A stretch of 64,000 bases of DNA from Limnomonas spitsbergensis (lineage: Eukaryota > Chlorophyta > Chlorophyceae > Chlamydomonadales). The stretch spans positions 310,001 through 374,000 of the forward strand of contig JAYJMM010000054.1 in NCBI GenBank assembly GCA_037349105.1, given 5' to 3'. Under the pieces are notes generated by a model that was given only the letters and a program-made list of their open reading frames with translations, made no database searches and had not been told where the DNA came from. The position numbers and the translations under genes are program-made. Below are positions 26,475 to 40,900 of the stretch, piece after piece (the first letter of the stretch is position 1; each line of letters starts with the position of its first letter).

Positions 26475-27070
26475 CCTTTCCCCTCCTTCAGATGTTTGCG
26501 GTGGCTGGGGAGCTGGGAGAGATGAGCGAAAGGGGAGTGGAGGGCACGGCGCAACATGGGCACCAACATCCCTGCGACACAAGCAGGTACCCAATAACTC
26601 CCGGGGTCCATCCAGATGCCCTTAGACTCAGATCCCTCCATAACAAGGACCATGCTGCTGCTGTAAAATCCAACCAGTCAGGGTCCAGCCACCCTCCCGT
26701 ACCCCCCGTGCTCTCCTAGACTCTCCACCATACCCTCCTATAGACCCCCCATACCTCCCCATACCTCCATGCACCTCCTTATACCTCCTCGTACCTCCTT
26801 GTACCCTCCCGCAGCCCCTGTGCCCTCCCGTACTCTCCCGTACCCTGTCCCCACCTGTGGCATAAGATGTAGCTGAAGTCCTCAGCTGTAGTTGAAGCCT
26901 CTCCCCACCTGTGGCGTGCTTCCGTCATCTTCAGCCTTGCCCTTAGCCCTGGTTCCTGAGCCCTCCAGCCTTGCCCTAAACCCTTGGGTCCTTATCCTTC
27001 CAGCCTTGCCCTCAACTACTGGGTCCTTATTCCTCCAGCCTGCCCTTAACTCTGGATCTTGAGCCCTACA
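26475..27070. repeat. Spacer copy 17, exon-like core 26492-26586, 10-bp deletion
   Basis: Type B, 10 bp shorter because exactly one unit of the 10-bp-period tract (GTGCCCTCCC) is lost near 26820. This fits slippage or unequal exchange within the tract. Confidence 0.9.
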
Positions 27071-30000
27071 GCCTGGCCCACAACCCTGGGTCCTGAGATC
27101 TCCAGTATTCCCCTCAATCCTGTATTTAAAACCCTCCAGCCTTGCCCTCAACCATGGATCCAAGACCCTCCAGCCTTGCCCTCAACCCTGGGCCCTTATC
27201 CCTGCCCTGGCTTTTACACCCACATGCCTGGCCCACAACCCTGGGTCCTGAGATCTCCAGTATTCCCCTCAATCCTGTATTTAAAACCCTCCAGCCTTGC
27301 CCTCAACCATGGATCCAAGACCCTCCAGCCTTGCCCTCAACCTTGGGTCCTTAACCCTGCCCTGGCTTTTACACCCACATGCCTGGCCCACAACCCTGGG
27401 TCCTGAGATCTCCAGTATTCCCCTCAATCTTGTATCCAAAACCCTCCAGCCTTGCCCTCAACCATGGATCCAAAACCCTCCAGCCTTGCCCTCAACCCTG
27501 GGCCCTTATCCCTGCCCTGGCTTTTACACCCACATGCATGGCCCACAACCCTGGGTCCTGAGATCTCCAGTATTCCCCTCAATCCTGTATCCAAAACCCT
27601 CCAGCCTTGCCCTCAACCATGGATCCAAAACCCTCCAGCCTTGCCCTCAACCCTGGGCCCTTATCCATGCCCTGGCTTTTACACCCACATGCCTGGCCCA
27701 CAACCCTGGGTCCTGAGATCTCCAGTATTCCCCTCAATCCTGTATCCAAAACCCTCCAGCCTTGCCCTCAACCATGGATCCAAAACACTCCAGCCTTGCC
27801 CTCAACCCTGGATCCTTAACCCTGCCCTGTCTTTTACACCCACATGCCTGGCCCACAACCCTGGGTCCTGAGACCTCCAGTGTTCCCCTCAATCTTGTAT
27901 CCAAAACCCTCCAGCCTTGCCCTCAACACTGGGTTCTTAACCCTGCCCTGGCTTTTACACCCACATGCCTGGCCCACAACCCTGGGTCCTGAGATCTCCA
28001 GTATTCCCCTCAATCATGTATTTAAAACCCTCCAGCCTTGCCCTCAACCATGGATCCAAGACCCTCCAGCCTTGCCCTCAACCCTGGGTCCTTAACCCTG
28101 CCCTGGCTTTTACACCCACATGCCTGGCCCACAACCCTGGGTCCTGAGAACTCCAGTATTCCCTTCAATCCTGTATCCAAAACCCTCCAGCCTTGCCCTC
28201 AACCATGCATCCAAAACCCTCCAGCCTTGCCCTCAACCCTGGGCCCTTATCCCTGCCCTGGCTTTTACACCCACATGCCTGGCCCACAACCCTGGGTCCT
28301 GAGATCTCCAGTATTCCCCTCAATCATGTATCCAAAACCCTCCAGCCTTGCCCTCAACCATGGATCCAAGACCCTCCAGCCTTGCCCTCAACCCTGGGCC
28401 CTTATCCCTGCCCTGGCTTTTACACCCACATGCCTGGCCCACAACCCTGGGTCCTGAGATCTCCAGTATTCCCCTCAATCCTGTATCCAAAACCCTCCAG
28501 CCTTGCCCTCAACCATGGATCCAAAACCCTCCAGCCTTGCCCTCAACCCTGGGCCCTTATCCATGCCCTAGCTTTTACACCCACATGCCTGGCCCACAAC
28601 CCTGGGTCCTGAGATCTCCAGTATTCCCCTCAATCCTGTATCCAAAACCCTCCAGCCTTGCCCTCAACCATGGATCCAAAACCCTCCAGCCTTGCCCTCA
28701 ACCCTGGGTCCTTAACACTGCCCTGTCGTTTACACCCACATGCCTGGCCCACAACCCTGGGTCCTGAGACCTCCAGTGTTCCCCTCAATCTTGTATCCAA
28801 AACCCTCCAGCCTTGCCCTCAACACTGGGTCCTTAACCCTGCCCTGGCCTTTACACCCACATGCCTGGCCCACAACCCTGGGTCCTGAGATCTCCAGTAT
28901 TCCCCTCAATCCTGTATTTAAAACCCTCCAGCCTTGCCCTCAACCATGGATCCAAAACCCTCCAGCCTTGCCCTCAACCCTGGGTCCTTAACACTGCCCT
29001 GTCGTTTACACCCACATGCCTGGCCCACAACCCTGGGTCCTGAGACCTCCAGTGTTCCCCTCAATCTTGTATCCAAAACCCTCCAGCCTTGCCCTCAACA
29101 CTGGGTCCTTAACCCTGCCCTGGCCTTTACACCCACATGCCTGGCCCACAACCCTGGGTCCTGAGATCTCCAGTATTCCCCTCAATCCTGTATTTAAAAC
29201 CCTCCAGCCTTGCCCTCAACCAAGGATCCAAGACCCTCCAGCCTTGCCCTCAACCCTGGGTCCTTAACCCTGCCCTGGCTTTTACACCCACATGCCTGGC
29301 CCACAACCCTGGGTCCTGAGATCTACAGTATTCCCTTCAATCCTGTATCCAAAACCCTCCAGCCTTGCCCTCAACCATGGATCCAAAACCCTCCAGCCTT
29401 GCCCTCAACCCTGGGCCCTTATCCCTGCTCTGGCTTTTACACCCACATGCCTGGCCCACAACCCTGGGTCCTGAGATCTCCAGTATTCCCCTCAATCATG
29501 TATCCAAAACCCTCCAGCCTTGCCCTCAACCATGGATCCAAAACCCTCCAGCCTTGCCCTCAACCCTGGGCCCTTATCCCTGCCCTGGCTTTTACACCCA
29601 CATGCCTGGCCCACAACCATGGGTCCTGAGATCTCCAGTATTCCCCTCAATCATGTATCCAAAACCCTCCAGCCTTGCCCTCAACCATGGATCCAAAACA
29701 CTCCAGCCTTGCCCTCAACCCTGGGCCCTTATCCCTGCCCTGGCTTTTACACCCACATGCCTGGCCCACAACCCAGGGTTCAAAACCCTCCTGCCTTGCC
29801 CTCAATCTTGGATCCAAAACCCTCCAGTATTCCCCTCAATCCTGTATTTAAAACCCTCCAGCCTTGCCCTCAACCATGGATCCAAGACCCTGGGCCCTTA
29901 TCCCTGCCCTGGCTTTTACACCCACATGCCTGGCCCACAACCTAGGGTTCAAAACCCTCCTGCCTTGCCCTCAATCTTGGATCCAAAACCCTCCAGCCTT

Positions 30001-30083
30001 GCCCTCAACCCTGGATCCAAAACCCTCCAGCCTTGCCCTCGACCCTGGGTCCTTAACCCTGCCCTGGCTTTTACACCCACATG

Positions 30084-30689
30084 CCTTTCCCCTCCTTCAG
30101 ATGTTTGCGGTGGCTGGGGAGCTGGGAGAGATGAGCGAAAGGGGAGTGGAGGGCACGGCGCAACATGGGCACCAACATCCCTGCGACACAAGCAGGTACC
30201 CAATAACTCCCGGGGTCCATCCAGATGCCCTTAGACTCAGATCCCTCCATAACAAGGACCATGCTGCTGCTGTAAAATCCAACCAGTCAGGGTCCAGCCA
30301 CCCTCCCGTACCCCCCGTGCTCTCCTAGACTCTCCACCATACCCTCCTATAGACCCCCCATACCTCCCCATACCTCCATGCACCTCCTTATACCTCCTCG
30401 TACCTCCTTGTACCCTCCCGCAGCCCCTGAGCCCTCCCGTGCCCTCCCGTACTCTCCCGTACCCTGTCCCCACCTGTGGCATAAGATGTAGCTGAAGTCC
30501 TCAGCTGTAGTTGAAGCCTCTCCCCACCTGTGGCGTGCTTCCGTCATCTTCAGCCTTGCCCTTAGCCCTGGTTCCTGAGCCCTCCAGCCTTGCCCTAAAC
30601 CCTTGGGTCCTTATCTTTCCAGCCTTGCCCTCAACTACTGGGTCCTTATTCCTCCAGCCTGCCCTTAACTCTGGATCTTGAGCCCTACA
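30084..30689. repeat. Spacer copy 18, exon-like core 30101-30195
   Basis: Type B. CAGCCCCTGAGCCC is shared with copies 19-21 and TTATCTTTCC with copy 19. Start of the 3,619-bp higher-order repeats. Confidence 0.9.
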
Positions 30690-33600
30690 GCCTGGCCCAC
30701 AACCCTGGGTCCTGAGATCTCCAGTATTCCCCTCAATCCTGTATTTAAAACCATCCAGCCTTGCCCTCAACCATGGATCCAAGACCCTCCAGCTTTGCCC
30801 TCAACCCTGGGCCCTTATCCCTGCCCTGGCTTTTACACCCACATGCCTGGCCCACAACCCTGGGTCCTGAGATCTCCAGTATTCCCCTCAATCCTGTATT
30901 TAAAACCCTCCAGCCTTGCCCTCAACCATGGATCCAAGACCCTCCAGCCTTGCCCTCAACCTTGGGTCCTTAACCCTGCCCTGGCTTTTACACCCACATG
31001 CCTGGCCCACAAACCTGGGTCCTGAGATCTCCAGTATTCCCCTCAATCTTGTATCCAAAACCCTCCAGCCTTGCCCTCAACCATGGATCCAAGACCCTCC
31101 AGCCTTGCCCTCAACCCTGGGCCCTTATCCATGCCCTGGCTTTTACACCCACATGCATGGCCCACAACCCTGGGTCCTGAGATCTCCAGTATTCCCCTCA
31201 ATCCTGTATCCAAAACCCTCCAGCCTTGCCCTCAACCATGGATCCAAGACCCTCCAGCCTTGCCCTCAACCCTGGGCCCTTATCCATGCCCTGGCTTTTA
31301 CACCCACATGCCTGGCCCACAACCCTGGGTCCTGAGATCTCCAGTATTCCCCTCAATCCTGTATCCAAAACCCTCCAGCCTTGCCCTCAACCATGGATCC
31401 AAAACACTCCAGCCTTGCCCTCAACCCTGGATCCTTAACCCTGCCCTGTCTTTTACACCCACATGCCTGGCCCACAACCCTGGGTCCTGAGACCTCCAGT
31501 GTTCCCCTCAATCTTGTATCCAAAACCCTCCAGCCTTGCCCTCAACACTGGGTTCTTAACCCTGCCCTGGCTTTTACACCCACATGCCTGGCCCACAACC
31601 CTGGGTCCTGAGATCTCCAGTATTCCCCTCAATCCTGTATTTAAAACCCTCCAGCCTTGCCCTCAACCATGGATCCAAGACCCTCCAGCCTTGCCCTCAA
31701 CCCTGGGTCCTTAACCCTGCCCTGGCTTTTACACCCACATGCCTGGCCCACAACCCTGGGTCCTGAGAACTCCAGTATTCCCTTCAATCCTGTATCCAAA
31801 ACCCTCCAGCCTTGCCCTCAACCATGGATCCAAAACCCTCCAGCCTTGCCCTCAACCCTGGGCCCTTATCCCTGCCCTGGCTTTTACACCCACATGCATG
31901 GCCCACAACCCTGGGTCCTGAGATCTCCAGTATTCCCCTCAATCATGTATCCAAAACCCTCCAGCCTTGCCCTCAACCATGGATCCAAGACCCTCCAGCC
32001 TTGCCCTCAACCCTGGGCCCTTATCCCTGCCCTGGCTTTTACACCCACATGCCTGGCCCACAACCCTGGGTCCTGAGATCTCCAGTATTCCCCTCAATCC
32101 TGTATCCAAAACCCTCCAGCCTTGCCCTCAACCATGGATCCAAAACCCTCCAGCCTTGCCCTCAACCCTGGGCCCTTATCCATGCCCTAGCTTTTACACC
32201 CACATGCCTGGCCCACAACCCTGGGTCCTGAGATCTCCAGTATTCCTCTCAATCCTGTATCCAAAACCCTCCAGCCTTGCCCTCAACCATGGATCCAAAA
32301 CCCTCCAGCCTTGCCCTCAACCCTGGGTCCTTAACACTGCCCTGTCGTTTACACCCACATGCCTGGCCCACAACCCTGGGTCCTGAGACCTCCAGTGTTC
32401 CCCTCAATCTTGTATCCAAAACCCTCCAGCCTTGCCCTCAACACTGGGTCCTTAACCCTGCCCTGGCCTTTACACCCACATGCCTGGCCCACAACCCTGG
32501 GTCCTGAGATCTCCAGTATTCCCCTCAATCCTGTATTTAAAACCCTCCAGCCTTGCCCTCAACCATGGATCCAAAACCCTCCAGCCTTGCCCTCAACCCT
32601 GGGTCCTTAACACTGCCCTGTCGTTTACACCCACATGCCTGGCCCACAACCCTGGGTCCTGAGACCTCCAGTGTTCCCCTCAATCTTGTATCCAAAACCC
32701 TCCAGCCTTGCCCTCAACACTGGGTCCTTAACCCTGCCCTGGCCTTTACACCCACATGCCTGGCCCACAACCCTGGGTCCTGAGATCTCCAGTATTCCCC
32801 TCAATCCTGTATTTAAAACCCTCCAGCCTTGCCCTCAACCATGGATCCAAGACCCTCCAGCCTTGCCCTCAACCCTGGGTCCTTAACCCTGCCCTGGCTT
32901 TTACACCCACATGCCTGGCCCACAACCCTGGGTCCTGAGATCTACAGTATTCCCTTCAATCCTGTATCCAAAACCCTCCAGCCTTGCCCTCAACCATGGA
33001 TCCAAAACCCTCCAGCCTTGCCCTCAACCCTGGGCCCTTATCCCTGCTCTGGCTTTTACACCCACATGCCTGGCCCACAACCCTGGGTCCTGAGATCTCC
33101 AGTATTCCCCTCAATCCTGTATCCAAAACCCTCCAGCCTTGCCCTCAACCATGGATCCAAAACCCTCCAGCCTTGCCCTCAACCCTGGGCCCTTATCCCT
33201 GCCCTGGCTTTTACACCCACATGCCTGGCCCACAACCATGGGTCCTGAGATCTCCAGTATTCCCCTCAATCATGTATCCAAAACCCTCCAGCCTTGCCCT
33301 CAACCCTGGATCCAAAACCCTCCAGCCTTGCCCTCAACCCTGGGCCCTTATCCCTGCCCTGGCTTTTACACCCACATGCCTGGCCCACAACCCAGGGTTC
33401 AAAACCCTCCTGCCTTGCCCTCAATCTTGGATCCAAAACCCTCCAGTATTCCCCTCAATCCTGTATTTAAAACCCTCCAGCCTTGCCCTCAACCATGGAT
33501 CCAAGACCCTGGGCCCTTATCCCTGCCCTGGCTTTTACACCCACATGCCTGGCCCACAACCTAGGGTTCAAAACCCTCCTGCCTTGCCCTCAATCTTGGA

Positions 33601-33702
33601 TCCAAAACCCTCCAGCCTTGCCCTCAACCCTGGATCCAAAACCCTCCAGCCTTGCCCTCGACCCTGGGTCCTTAACCCTGCCCTGGCTTTTACACCCACA
33701 TG
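30084..33702. repeat. 3,619-bp higher-order repeat, unit 1
   Basis: One spacer plus the monomer run up to the next spacer. Successive landmarks inside unit 1 (ACCATCCAGCC, AGCTTTGCCC, ACAAACCTGG, GTCGTTTACACC, GATCTACAG) recur in the same order in unit 2. Units 1 and 2 are the same length and differ by occasional single bases. Confidence 0.88.
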
Positions 33703-34308
33703 CCTTTCCCCTCCTTCAGATGTTTGCGGTGGCTGGGGAGCTGGGAGAGATGAGCGAAAGGGGAGTGGAGGGCACGGCGCAACATGGGCACCAACATCCC
33801 TGCGACACAAGCAGGTACCCAATAACTCCCGGGGTCCATCCAGATGCCCTTAGACTCAGATCCCTCCATAACAAGGACCATGTTGCTGCTGTAAAATCCA
33901 ACCAGTCAGGGTCCAGCCACCCTCCCGTACCCCCCGTGCTCTCCTAGACTCTCCACCATACCCTCCTATAGACCCCCCATACCTCCCCATACCTCCATGC
34001 ACCTCCTTATACCTCCTCGTACCTCCTTGTACCCTCCCGCAGCCCCTGAGCCCTCCCGTGCCCTCCCGTACTCTCCCGTACCCTGTCCCCACCTGTGGCA
34101 TAAGATGTAGCTGAAGTCCTCAGCTGTAGTTGAAGCCTCTCCCCACCTGTGGCGTGCTTCCGTCATCTTCAGCCTTGCCCTTAGCCCTGGTTCCTGAGCC
34201 CTCCAGCCTTGCCCTAAACCCTTGGGTCCTTATCTTTCCAGCCTTGCCCTCAACTACTGGGTCCTTATTCCTCCAGCCTGCCCTTAACTCTGGATCTTGA
34301 GCCCTACA
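33703..34308. repeat. Spacer copy 19, exon-like core 33720-33814
   Basis: Type B, 3,619 bp after copy 18. CCATGTTGCTGCTG is private; otherwise virtually identical to copy 18. Confidence 0.9.
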
Positions 34309-37300
34309 GCCTGGCCCACAACCCTGGGTCCTGAGATCTCCAGTATTCCCCTCAATCCTGTATTTAAAACCATCCAGCCTTGCCCTCAACCATGGATCCA
34401 AGACCCTCCAGCTTTGCCCTCAACCCTGGGCCCTTATCCCTGCCCTGGCTTTTACACCCACATGCCTGGCCCACAACCCTGGGTCCTGAGATCTCCAGTA
34501 TTCCCCTCAATCCTGTATTTAAAACCCTCCAGCCTTGCCCTCAACCATGGATCCAAGACCCTCCAGCCTTGCCCTCAACCTTGGGTCCTTAACCCTGCCC
34601 TGGCTTTTACACCCACATGCCTGGCCCACAAACCTGGGTCCTGAGATCTCCAGTATTCCCCTCAATCTTGTATCCAAAACCCTCCAGCCTTGCCCTCAAC
34701 CATGGATCCAAGACCCTCCAGCCTTGCCCTCAACCCTGGGCCCTTATCCATGCCCTGGCTTTTACACCCACATGCATGGCCCACAACCCTGGGTCCTGAG
34801 ATCTCCAGTATTCCCCTCAATCCTGTATCCAAAACCCTCCAGCCTTGCCCTCAACCATGGATCCAAGACCCTCCAGCCTTGCCCTCAACCCTGGGCCCTT
34901 ATCCATGCCCTGGCTTTTACACCCACATGCCTGGCCCACAACCCTGGGTCCTGAGATCTCCAGTATTCCCCTCAATCCTGTATCCAAAACCCTCCAGCCT
35001 TGCCCTCAACCATGGATCCAAAACACTCCAGCCTTGCCCTCAACCCTGGATCCTTAACCCTGCCCTGTCTTTTACACCCACATGCCTGGCCCACAACCCT
35101 GGGTCCTGAGACCTCCAGTGTTCCCCTCAATCTTGTATCCAAAACCCTCCAGCCTTGCCCTCAACACTGGGTTCTTAACCCTGCCCTGGCTTTTACACCC
35201 ACATGCCTGGCCCACAACCCTGGGTCCTGAGATCTCCAGTATTCCCCTCAATCCTGTATTTAAAACCCTCCAGCCTTGCCCTCAACCATGGATCCAAGAC
35301 CCTCCAGCCTTGCCCTCAACCCTGGGTCCTTAACCCTGCCCTGGCTTTTACACCCACATGCCTGGCCCACAACCCTGGGTCCTGAGAACTCCAGTATTCC
35401 CTTCAATCCTGTATCCAAAACCCTCCAGCCTTGCCCTCAACCATGGATCCAAAACCCTCCAGCCTTGCCCTCAACCCTGGGCCCTTATCCCTGCCCTGGC
35501 TTTTACACCCACATGCATGGCCCACAACCCTGGGTCCTGAGATCTCCAGTATTCCCCTCAATCATGTATCCAAAACCCTCCAGCCTTGCCCTCAACCATG
35601 GATCCAAGACCCTCCAGCCTTGCCCTCAACCCTGGGCCCTTATCCCTGCCCTGGCTTTTACACCCACATGCCTGGCCCACAACCCTGGGTCCTGAGATCT
35701 CCAGTATTCCCCTCAATCCTGTATCCAAAACCCTCCAGCCTTGCCCTCAACCATGGATCCAAAACCCTCCAGCCTTGCCCTCAACCCTGGGCCCTTATCC
35801 ATGCCCTAGCTTTTACACCCACATGCCTGGCCCACAACCCTGGGTCCTGAGATCTCCAGTATTCCCCTCAATCCTGTATCCAAAACCCTCCAGCCTTGCC
35901 CTCAACCATGGATCCAAAACCCTCCAGCCTTGCCCTCAACCCTGGGTCCTTAACACTGCCCTGTCGTTTACACCCACATGCCTGGCCCACAACCCTGGGT
36001 CCTGAGACCTCCAGTGTTCCCCTCAATCTTGTATCCAAAACCCTCCAGCCTTGCCCTCAACACTGGGTCCTTAACCCTGCCCTGGCCTTTACACCCACAT
36101 GCCTGGCCCACAACCCTGGGTCCTGAGATCTCCAGTATTCCCCTCAATCCTGTATTTAAAACCCTCCAGCCTTGCCCTCAACCATGGATCCAAAACCCTC
36201 CAGCCTTGCCCTCAACCCTGGGTCCTTAACACTGCCCTGTCGTTTACACCCACATGCCTGGCCCACAACCCTGGGTCCTGAGACCTCCAGTGTTCCCCTC
36301 AATCTTGTATCCAAAACCCTCCAGCCTTGCCCTCAACACTGGGTCCTTAACCCTGCCCTGGCCTTTACACCCACATGCCTGGCCCACAACCCTGGGTCCT
36401 GAGATCTCCAGTATTCCCCTCAATCCTGTATTTAAAACCCTCCAGCCTTGCCCTCAACCAAGGATCCAAGACCCTCCAGCCTTGCCCTCAACCCTGGGTC
36501 CTTAACCCTGCCCTGGCTTTTACACCCACATGCCTGGCCCACAACCCTGGGTCCTGAGATCTACAGTATTCCCTTCAATCCTGTATCCAAAACCCTCCAG
36601 CCTTGCCCTCAACCATGGATCCAAAACCCTCCAGCCTTGCCCTCAACCCTGGGCCCTTATCCCTGCTCTGGCTTTTACACCCACATGCCTGGCCCACAAC
36701 CCTGGGTCCTGAGATCTCCAGTATTCCCCTCAATCCTGTATCCAAAACCCTCCAACCTTGCCCTCAACCATGGATCCAAAACCCTCCAGCCTTGCCCTCA
36801 ACCCTGGGCCCTTATCCCTGCCCTGGCTTTTACACCCACATGCCTGGCCCACAACCATGGGTCCTGAGATCTCCAGTATTCCCCTCAATCATGTATCCAA
36901 AACCCTCCAGCCTTGCCCTCAACCCTGGATCCAAAACCCTCCAGCCTTGCCCTCAACCCTGGGCCCTTATCCCTGCCCTGGCTTTTACACCCACATGCCT
37001 GGCCCACAACCCAGGGTTCAAAACCCTCCTGCCTTGCCCTCAATCTTGGATCCAAAACCCTCCAGTATTCCCCTCAATCCTGTATTTAAAACCCTCCAGC
37101 CTTGCCCTCAACCATGGATCCAAGACCCTGGGCCCTTATCCCTGCCCTGGCTTTTACACCCACATGCCTGGCCCACAACCTAGGGTTCAAAACCCTCCTG
37201 CCTTGCCCTCAATCTTGGATCCAAAACCCTCCAGCCTTGCCCTCAACCCTGGATCCAAAACCCTCCAGCCTTGCCCTCGACCCTGGGTCCTTAACCCTGC

Positions 37301-37321
37301 CCTGGCTTTTACACCCACATG
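33703..37321. repeat. 3,619-bp higher-order repeat, unit 2
   Basis: Second unit, same length and landmark order as unit 1. A related but longer unit (4,205 bp, extra monomers) follows at 37322-41526. Confidence 0.88.
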
Positions 37322-37927
37322 CCTTTCCCCTCCTTCAGATGTTTGCGGTGGCTGGGGAGCTGGGAGAGATGAGCGAAAGGGGAGTGGAGGGCACGGCGCA
37401 ACATGGGCACCAACATCCCTGCGACACAAGCAGGTACCCAATAACTCCCGGGGTCCATCCAGATGCCCTTAGACTCAGATCCCTCCATAACAAGGACCAT
37501 GCTGCTGCTGTAAAATCCAACCAGTCAGGGTCCAGCCACCCTCCCGTACCCCCCGTGCTCTCCTAGACTCTCCACCATACCCTCCTATAGACCCCCCATA
37601 CCTCCCCATACCTCCATGCACCTCCTTATACCTCCTCGTACCTCCTTGTACCCTCCCGCAGCCCCTGAGCCCTCCCGTGCCCTCCCGTACTCTCCCGTAC
37701 CCTGTCCCCACCTGTGGCATAAGATGTAGCTGAAGTCCTCAGCTGTAGTTGAAGCCTCTCCCCACCTGTGGCGTGCTTCCGTCATCTTCAGCCTTGCCCT
37801 TAGCCCTGGTTCCTGAGCCCTCCAGCCTTGCCCTAAACCCTTGGGTCCTTATCCTTCCAGCCTTGCCCTCAACTACTGGGTCCTTATTCCTCCAGCCTGC
37901 CCTTAACTCTGGATCTTGAGCCCTACA
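37322..37927. repeat. Spacer copy 20, exon-like core 37339-37433
   Basis: Type B, again exactly 3,619 bp after the previous copy. The next monomer has GAGATATCC, destroying its BglII site. Confidence 0.9.
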
Positions 37928-40900
37928 GCCTGGCCCACAACCCTGGGTCCTGAGATATCCAGTATTCCCCTCAATCCTGTATTTAAAACCATCCAGCCTT
38001 GCCCTCAACCATGGATCCAAGACCCTCCAGCTTTGCCCTCAACCCTGGGCCCTTATCCCTGCCCTGGCTTTTACACCCACATGCCTGGCCCACAACCCTG
38101 GGTCCTGAGATCTCCAGTATTCCCCTCAATCCTGTATTTAAAACCCTCCAGCCTTGCCCTCAACCATGGATCCAAGACCCTCCAGCCTTGCCCTCAACCT
38201 TGGGTCCTTAACCCTGCCCTGGCTTTTACACCCACATGCCTGGCCCACAAACCTGGGTCCTGAGATCTCCAGTATTCCCCTCAATCTTGTATCCAAAACC
38301 CTCCAGCCTTGCCCTCAACCATGGATCCAAGACCCTCCAGCCTTGCCCTCAACCCTGGGCCCTTATCCCTGCCCTGGCTTTTACACCCACATGCATGGCC
38401 CACAACCCTGGGTCCTGAGATCTCCAGTATTCCCCTCAATCCTGTATCCAAAACCCTCCAGCCTTGCCCTCAACCATGGATCCAAAACCCTCCAGCCTTG
38501 CCCTCAACCCTGGGCCCTTATCCATGCCCTGGCTTTTACACCCACATGCCTGGCCCACAACCCTGGGTCCTGAGATCTCCAGTATTCCCCTCAATCCTGT
38601 ATCCAAAACCCTCCAGCCTTGCCCTCAACCATGGATCCAAAACACTCCAGCCTTGCCCTCAACCCTGGGTCCTTAACCCTGCCCTGTCTTTTACACCCAC
38701 ATGCCTGGCCCACAACCCTGGGTCCTGAGACCTCCAGTGTTCCCCTCAATCTTGTATCCTAAACCCTCCAGCCTTGCCCTCAACACTGGGTTCTTAACCC
38801 TCCCCTGGCTTTTACACCCACATGCCTGGCCCACAACCCTGGGTCCTGAGATCTCCAGTATTCCCCTCAATCCTGTATTTAAAACCCTCCAGCCTTGCCC
38901 TCAACCATGGATCCAAGACCCTCCAGCCTTGCCCTCAACCCTGGGTCCTTATCCCTGCCCTGGCTTTTACACCCACATGCCTGGCCCACAACCATGGGTC
39001 CTGAGAACTCCAGTATTCCCTTCAATCCTGTATCCAAAACCCTCCAGCCTTGCCCTCAACCATGGATCCAAAACCCTCCAGCCTTGCCCTCAACCCTGGG
39101 CCCTTATCCATGCCCTGACTTTTACACCCACATGCCTGGCCCACAACCCTGGGTCCTGAGATCTTCAATATTCCCCTCAATCATGTATCCAAAACCCTCC
39201 AGCCTTGCCCTCAACCATGGATCCAAGACCCTCCAGCCTTGCCCTCAACCCTGGATCCTTAACCCTGCCCTGTCTTTTACACCCACATGCCTGGCCCACA
39301 ACCCTGGGTCCTGAGACCTCCAGTGTTCCCCTCAATCTTGTATCCAAAACCCTCCAGCCTTGCCCTCAACACTGGGTTCTTAACCCTGCCCTGGCTTTTA
39401 CACCCACATGCCTGGCCCACAACCCTGGGTCCTGAGATCTCCAGTATTCCCCTCAATCCTGTATTTAAAGCCCTCCAGCCTTGCCCTCAACCATGGATCC
39501 AAGACCCTCCAGCCTTGCCCTCAACCCTGGGTCCTTAACCCTGCCCTGGCTTTTACACCCACATGCCTGGCCCACAACCCTGGGTCCTGAGAACTCCAGT
39601 ATTCCCTTAAATCCTGTATCCAAAACCCTCCAGCCTTGCCCTCAACCATGGATCCAAAACCCTCCAGCCTTGCCCTCAACCCTGGGCCCTTATCCCTGCC
39701 CTGGCTTTTACACCCACATGCCTGGCCCACAACCCTGGGTCCTGAGATCTCCAGTATTCCCCTCAATCATGTATCCAAAACCCTCCAGCCTTGCCCTCAA
39801 CCATGGATCCAAGACCCTCCAGCCTTGCCCTCAACCCTGGGCCCTTATCCCTGCCCTGGCTTTTACACCCACATGCCTGGCCCACAACCCTGGGTCCTGA
39901 GATCTCCAGTATTCCCCTCAATCCTGTATCCAAAACCCTCCAGCCTTGCCCTCAACCATGGATCCAAAACCCTCCAGCCTTGCCCTCAACCCTGGGCCCT
40001 TATCCATGCCCTAGCTTTTACACCCACATGCCTGGCCCACAACCCTGGGTCCTGAGATCTCCAGTATTCCCCTCAATCCTGTATCCAAAACCCTCCAGCC
40101 TTGCCCTCAACCATGGATCCAAAACCCTCCAGCCTTGCCCTCAACCCTGGGTCCTTAACACTGCCCTGTCGTTTACACCCACATGCCTGGCCCACAACCC
40201 TGGGTCCTGAGACCTCCAGTGTTCCCCTCAATCTTGTATCCAAAACCCTCCAGCCTTGCCCTCAACACTGGGTCCTTAACCCTGCCCTGGCCTTTACACC
40301 CACATGCCTGGCCCACAACCCTGGGTCCTGAGATCTCCAGTATTCCCCTCAATCCTGTATTTAAAACCCTCCAGCCTTGCCCTCAACCATGGATCCAAAA
40401 CCCTCCAGCCTTGCCCTCAACCCTGGGTCCTTAACACTGCCCTGTCGTTTACACCCACATGCCTGGCCCACAACCCTGGGTCCTGAGACCTCCAGTGTTC
40501 CCCTCAATCTTGTATCCAAAACCCTCCAGCCTTGCCCTCAACACTGGGTCCTTAACCCTGCCCTGGCCTTTACACCCACATGCCTGGCCCACAACCCTGG
40601 GTCCTGAGATCTCCAGTATTCCCCTCAATCCTGTATTTAAAACCCTCCAGCCTTGCCCTCAACCAAGGATCCAAGACCCTCCAGCCTTGCCCTCAACCCT
40701 GGGTCCTTAACCCTGCCCTGGCTTTTACACCCACATGCCTGGCCCACAACCCTGGGTCCTGAGATCTACAGTATTCCCTTCAATCCTGTATCCAAAACCC
40801 TCCAGCCTTGCCCTCAACCATGGATCCAAAACCCTCCAGCCTTGCCCTCAACCCTGGGCCCTTATCCCTGCTCTGGCTTTTACACCCACATGCCTGGCCC

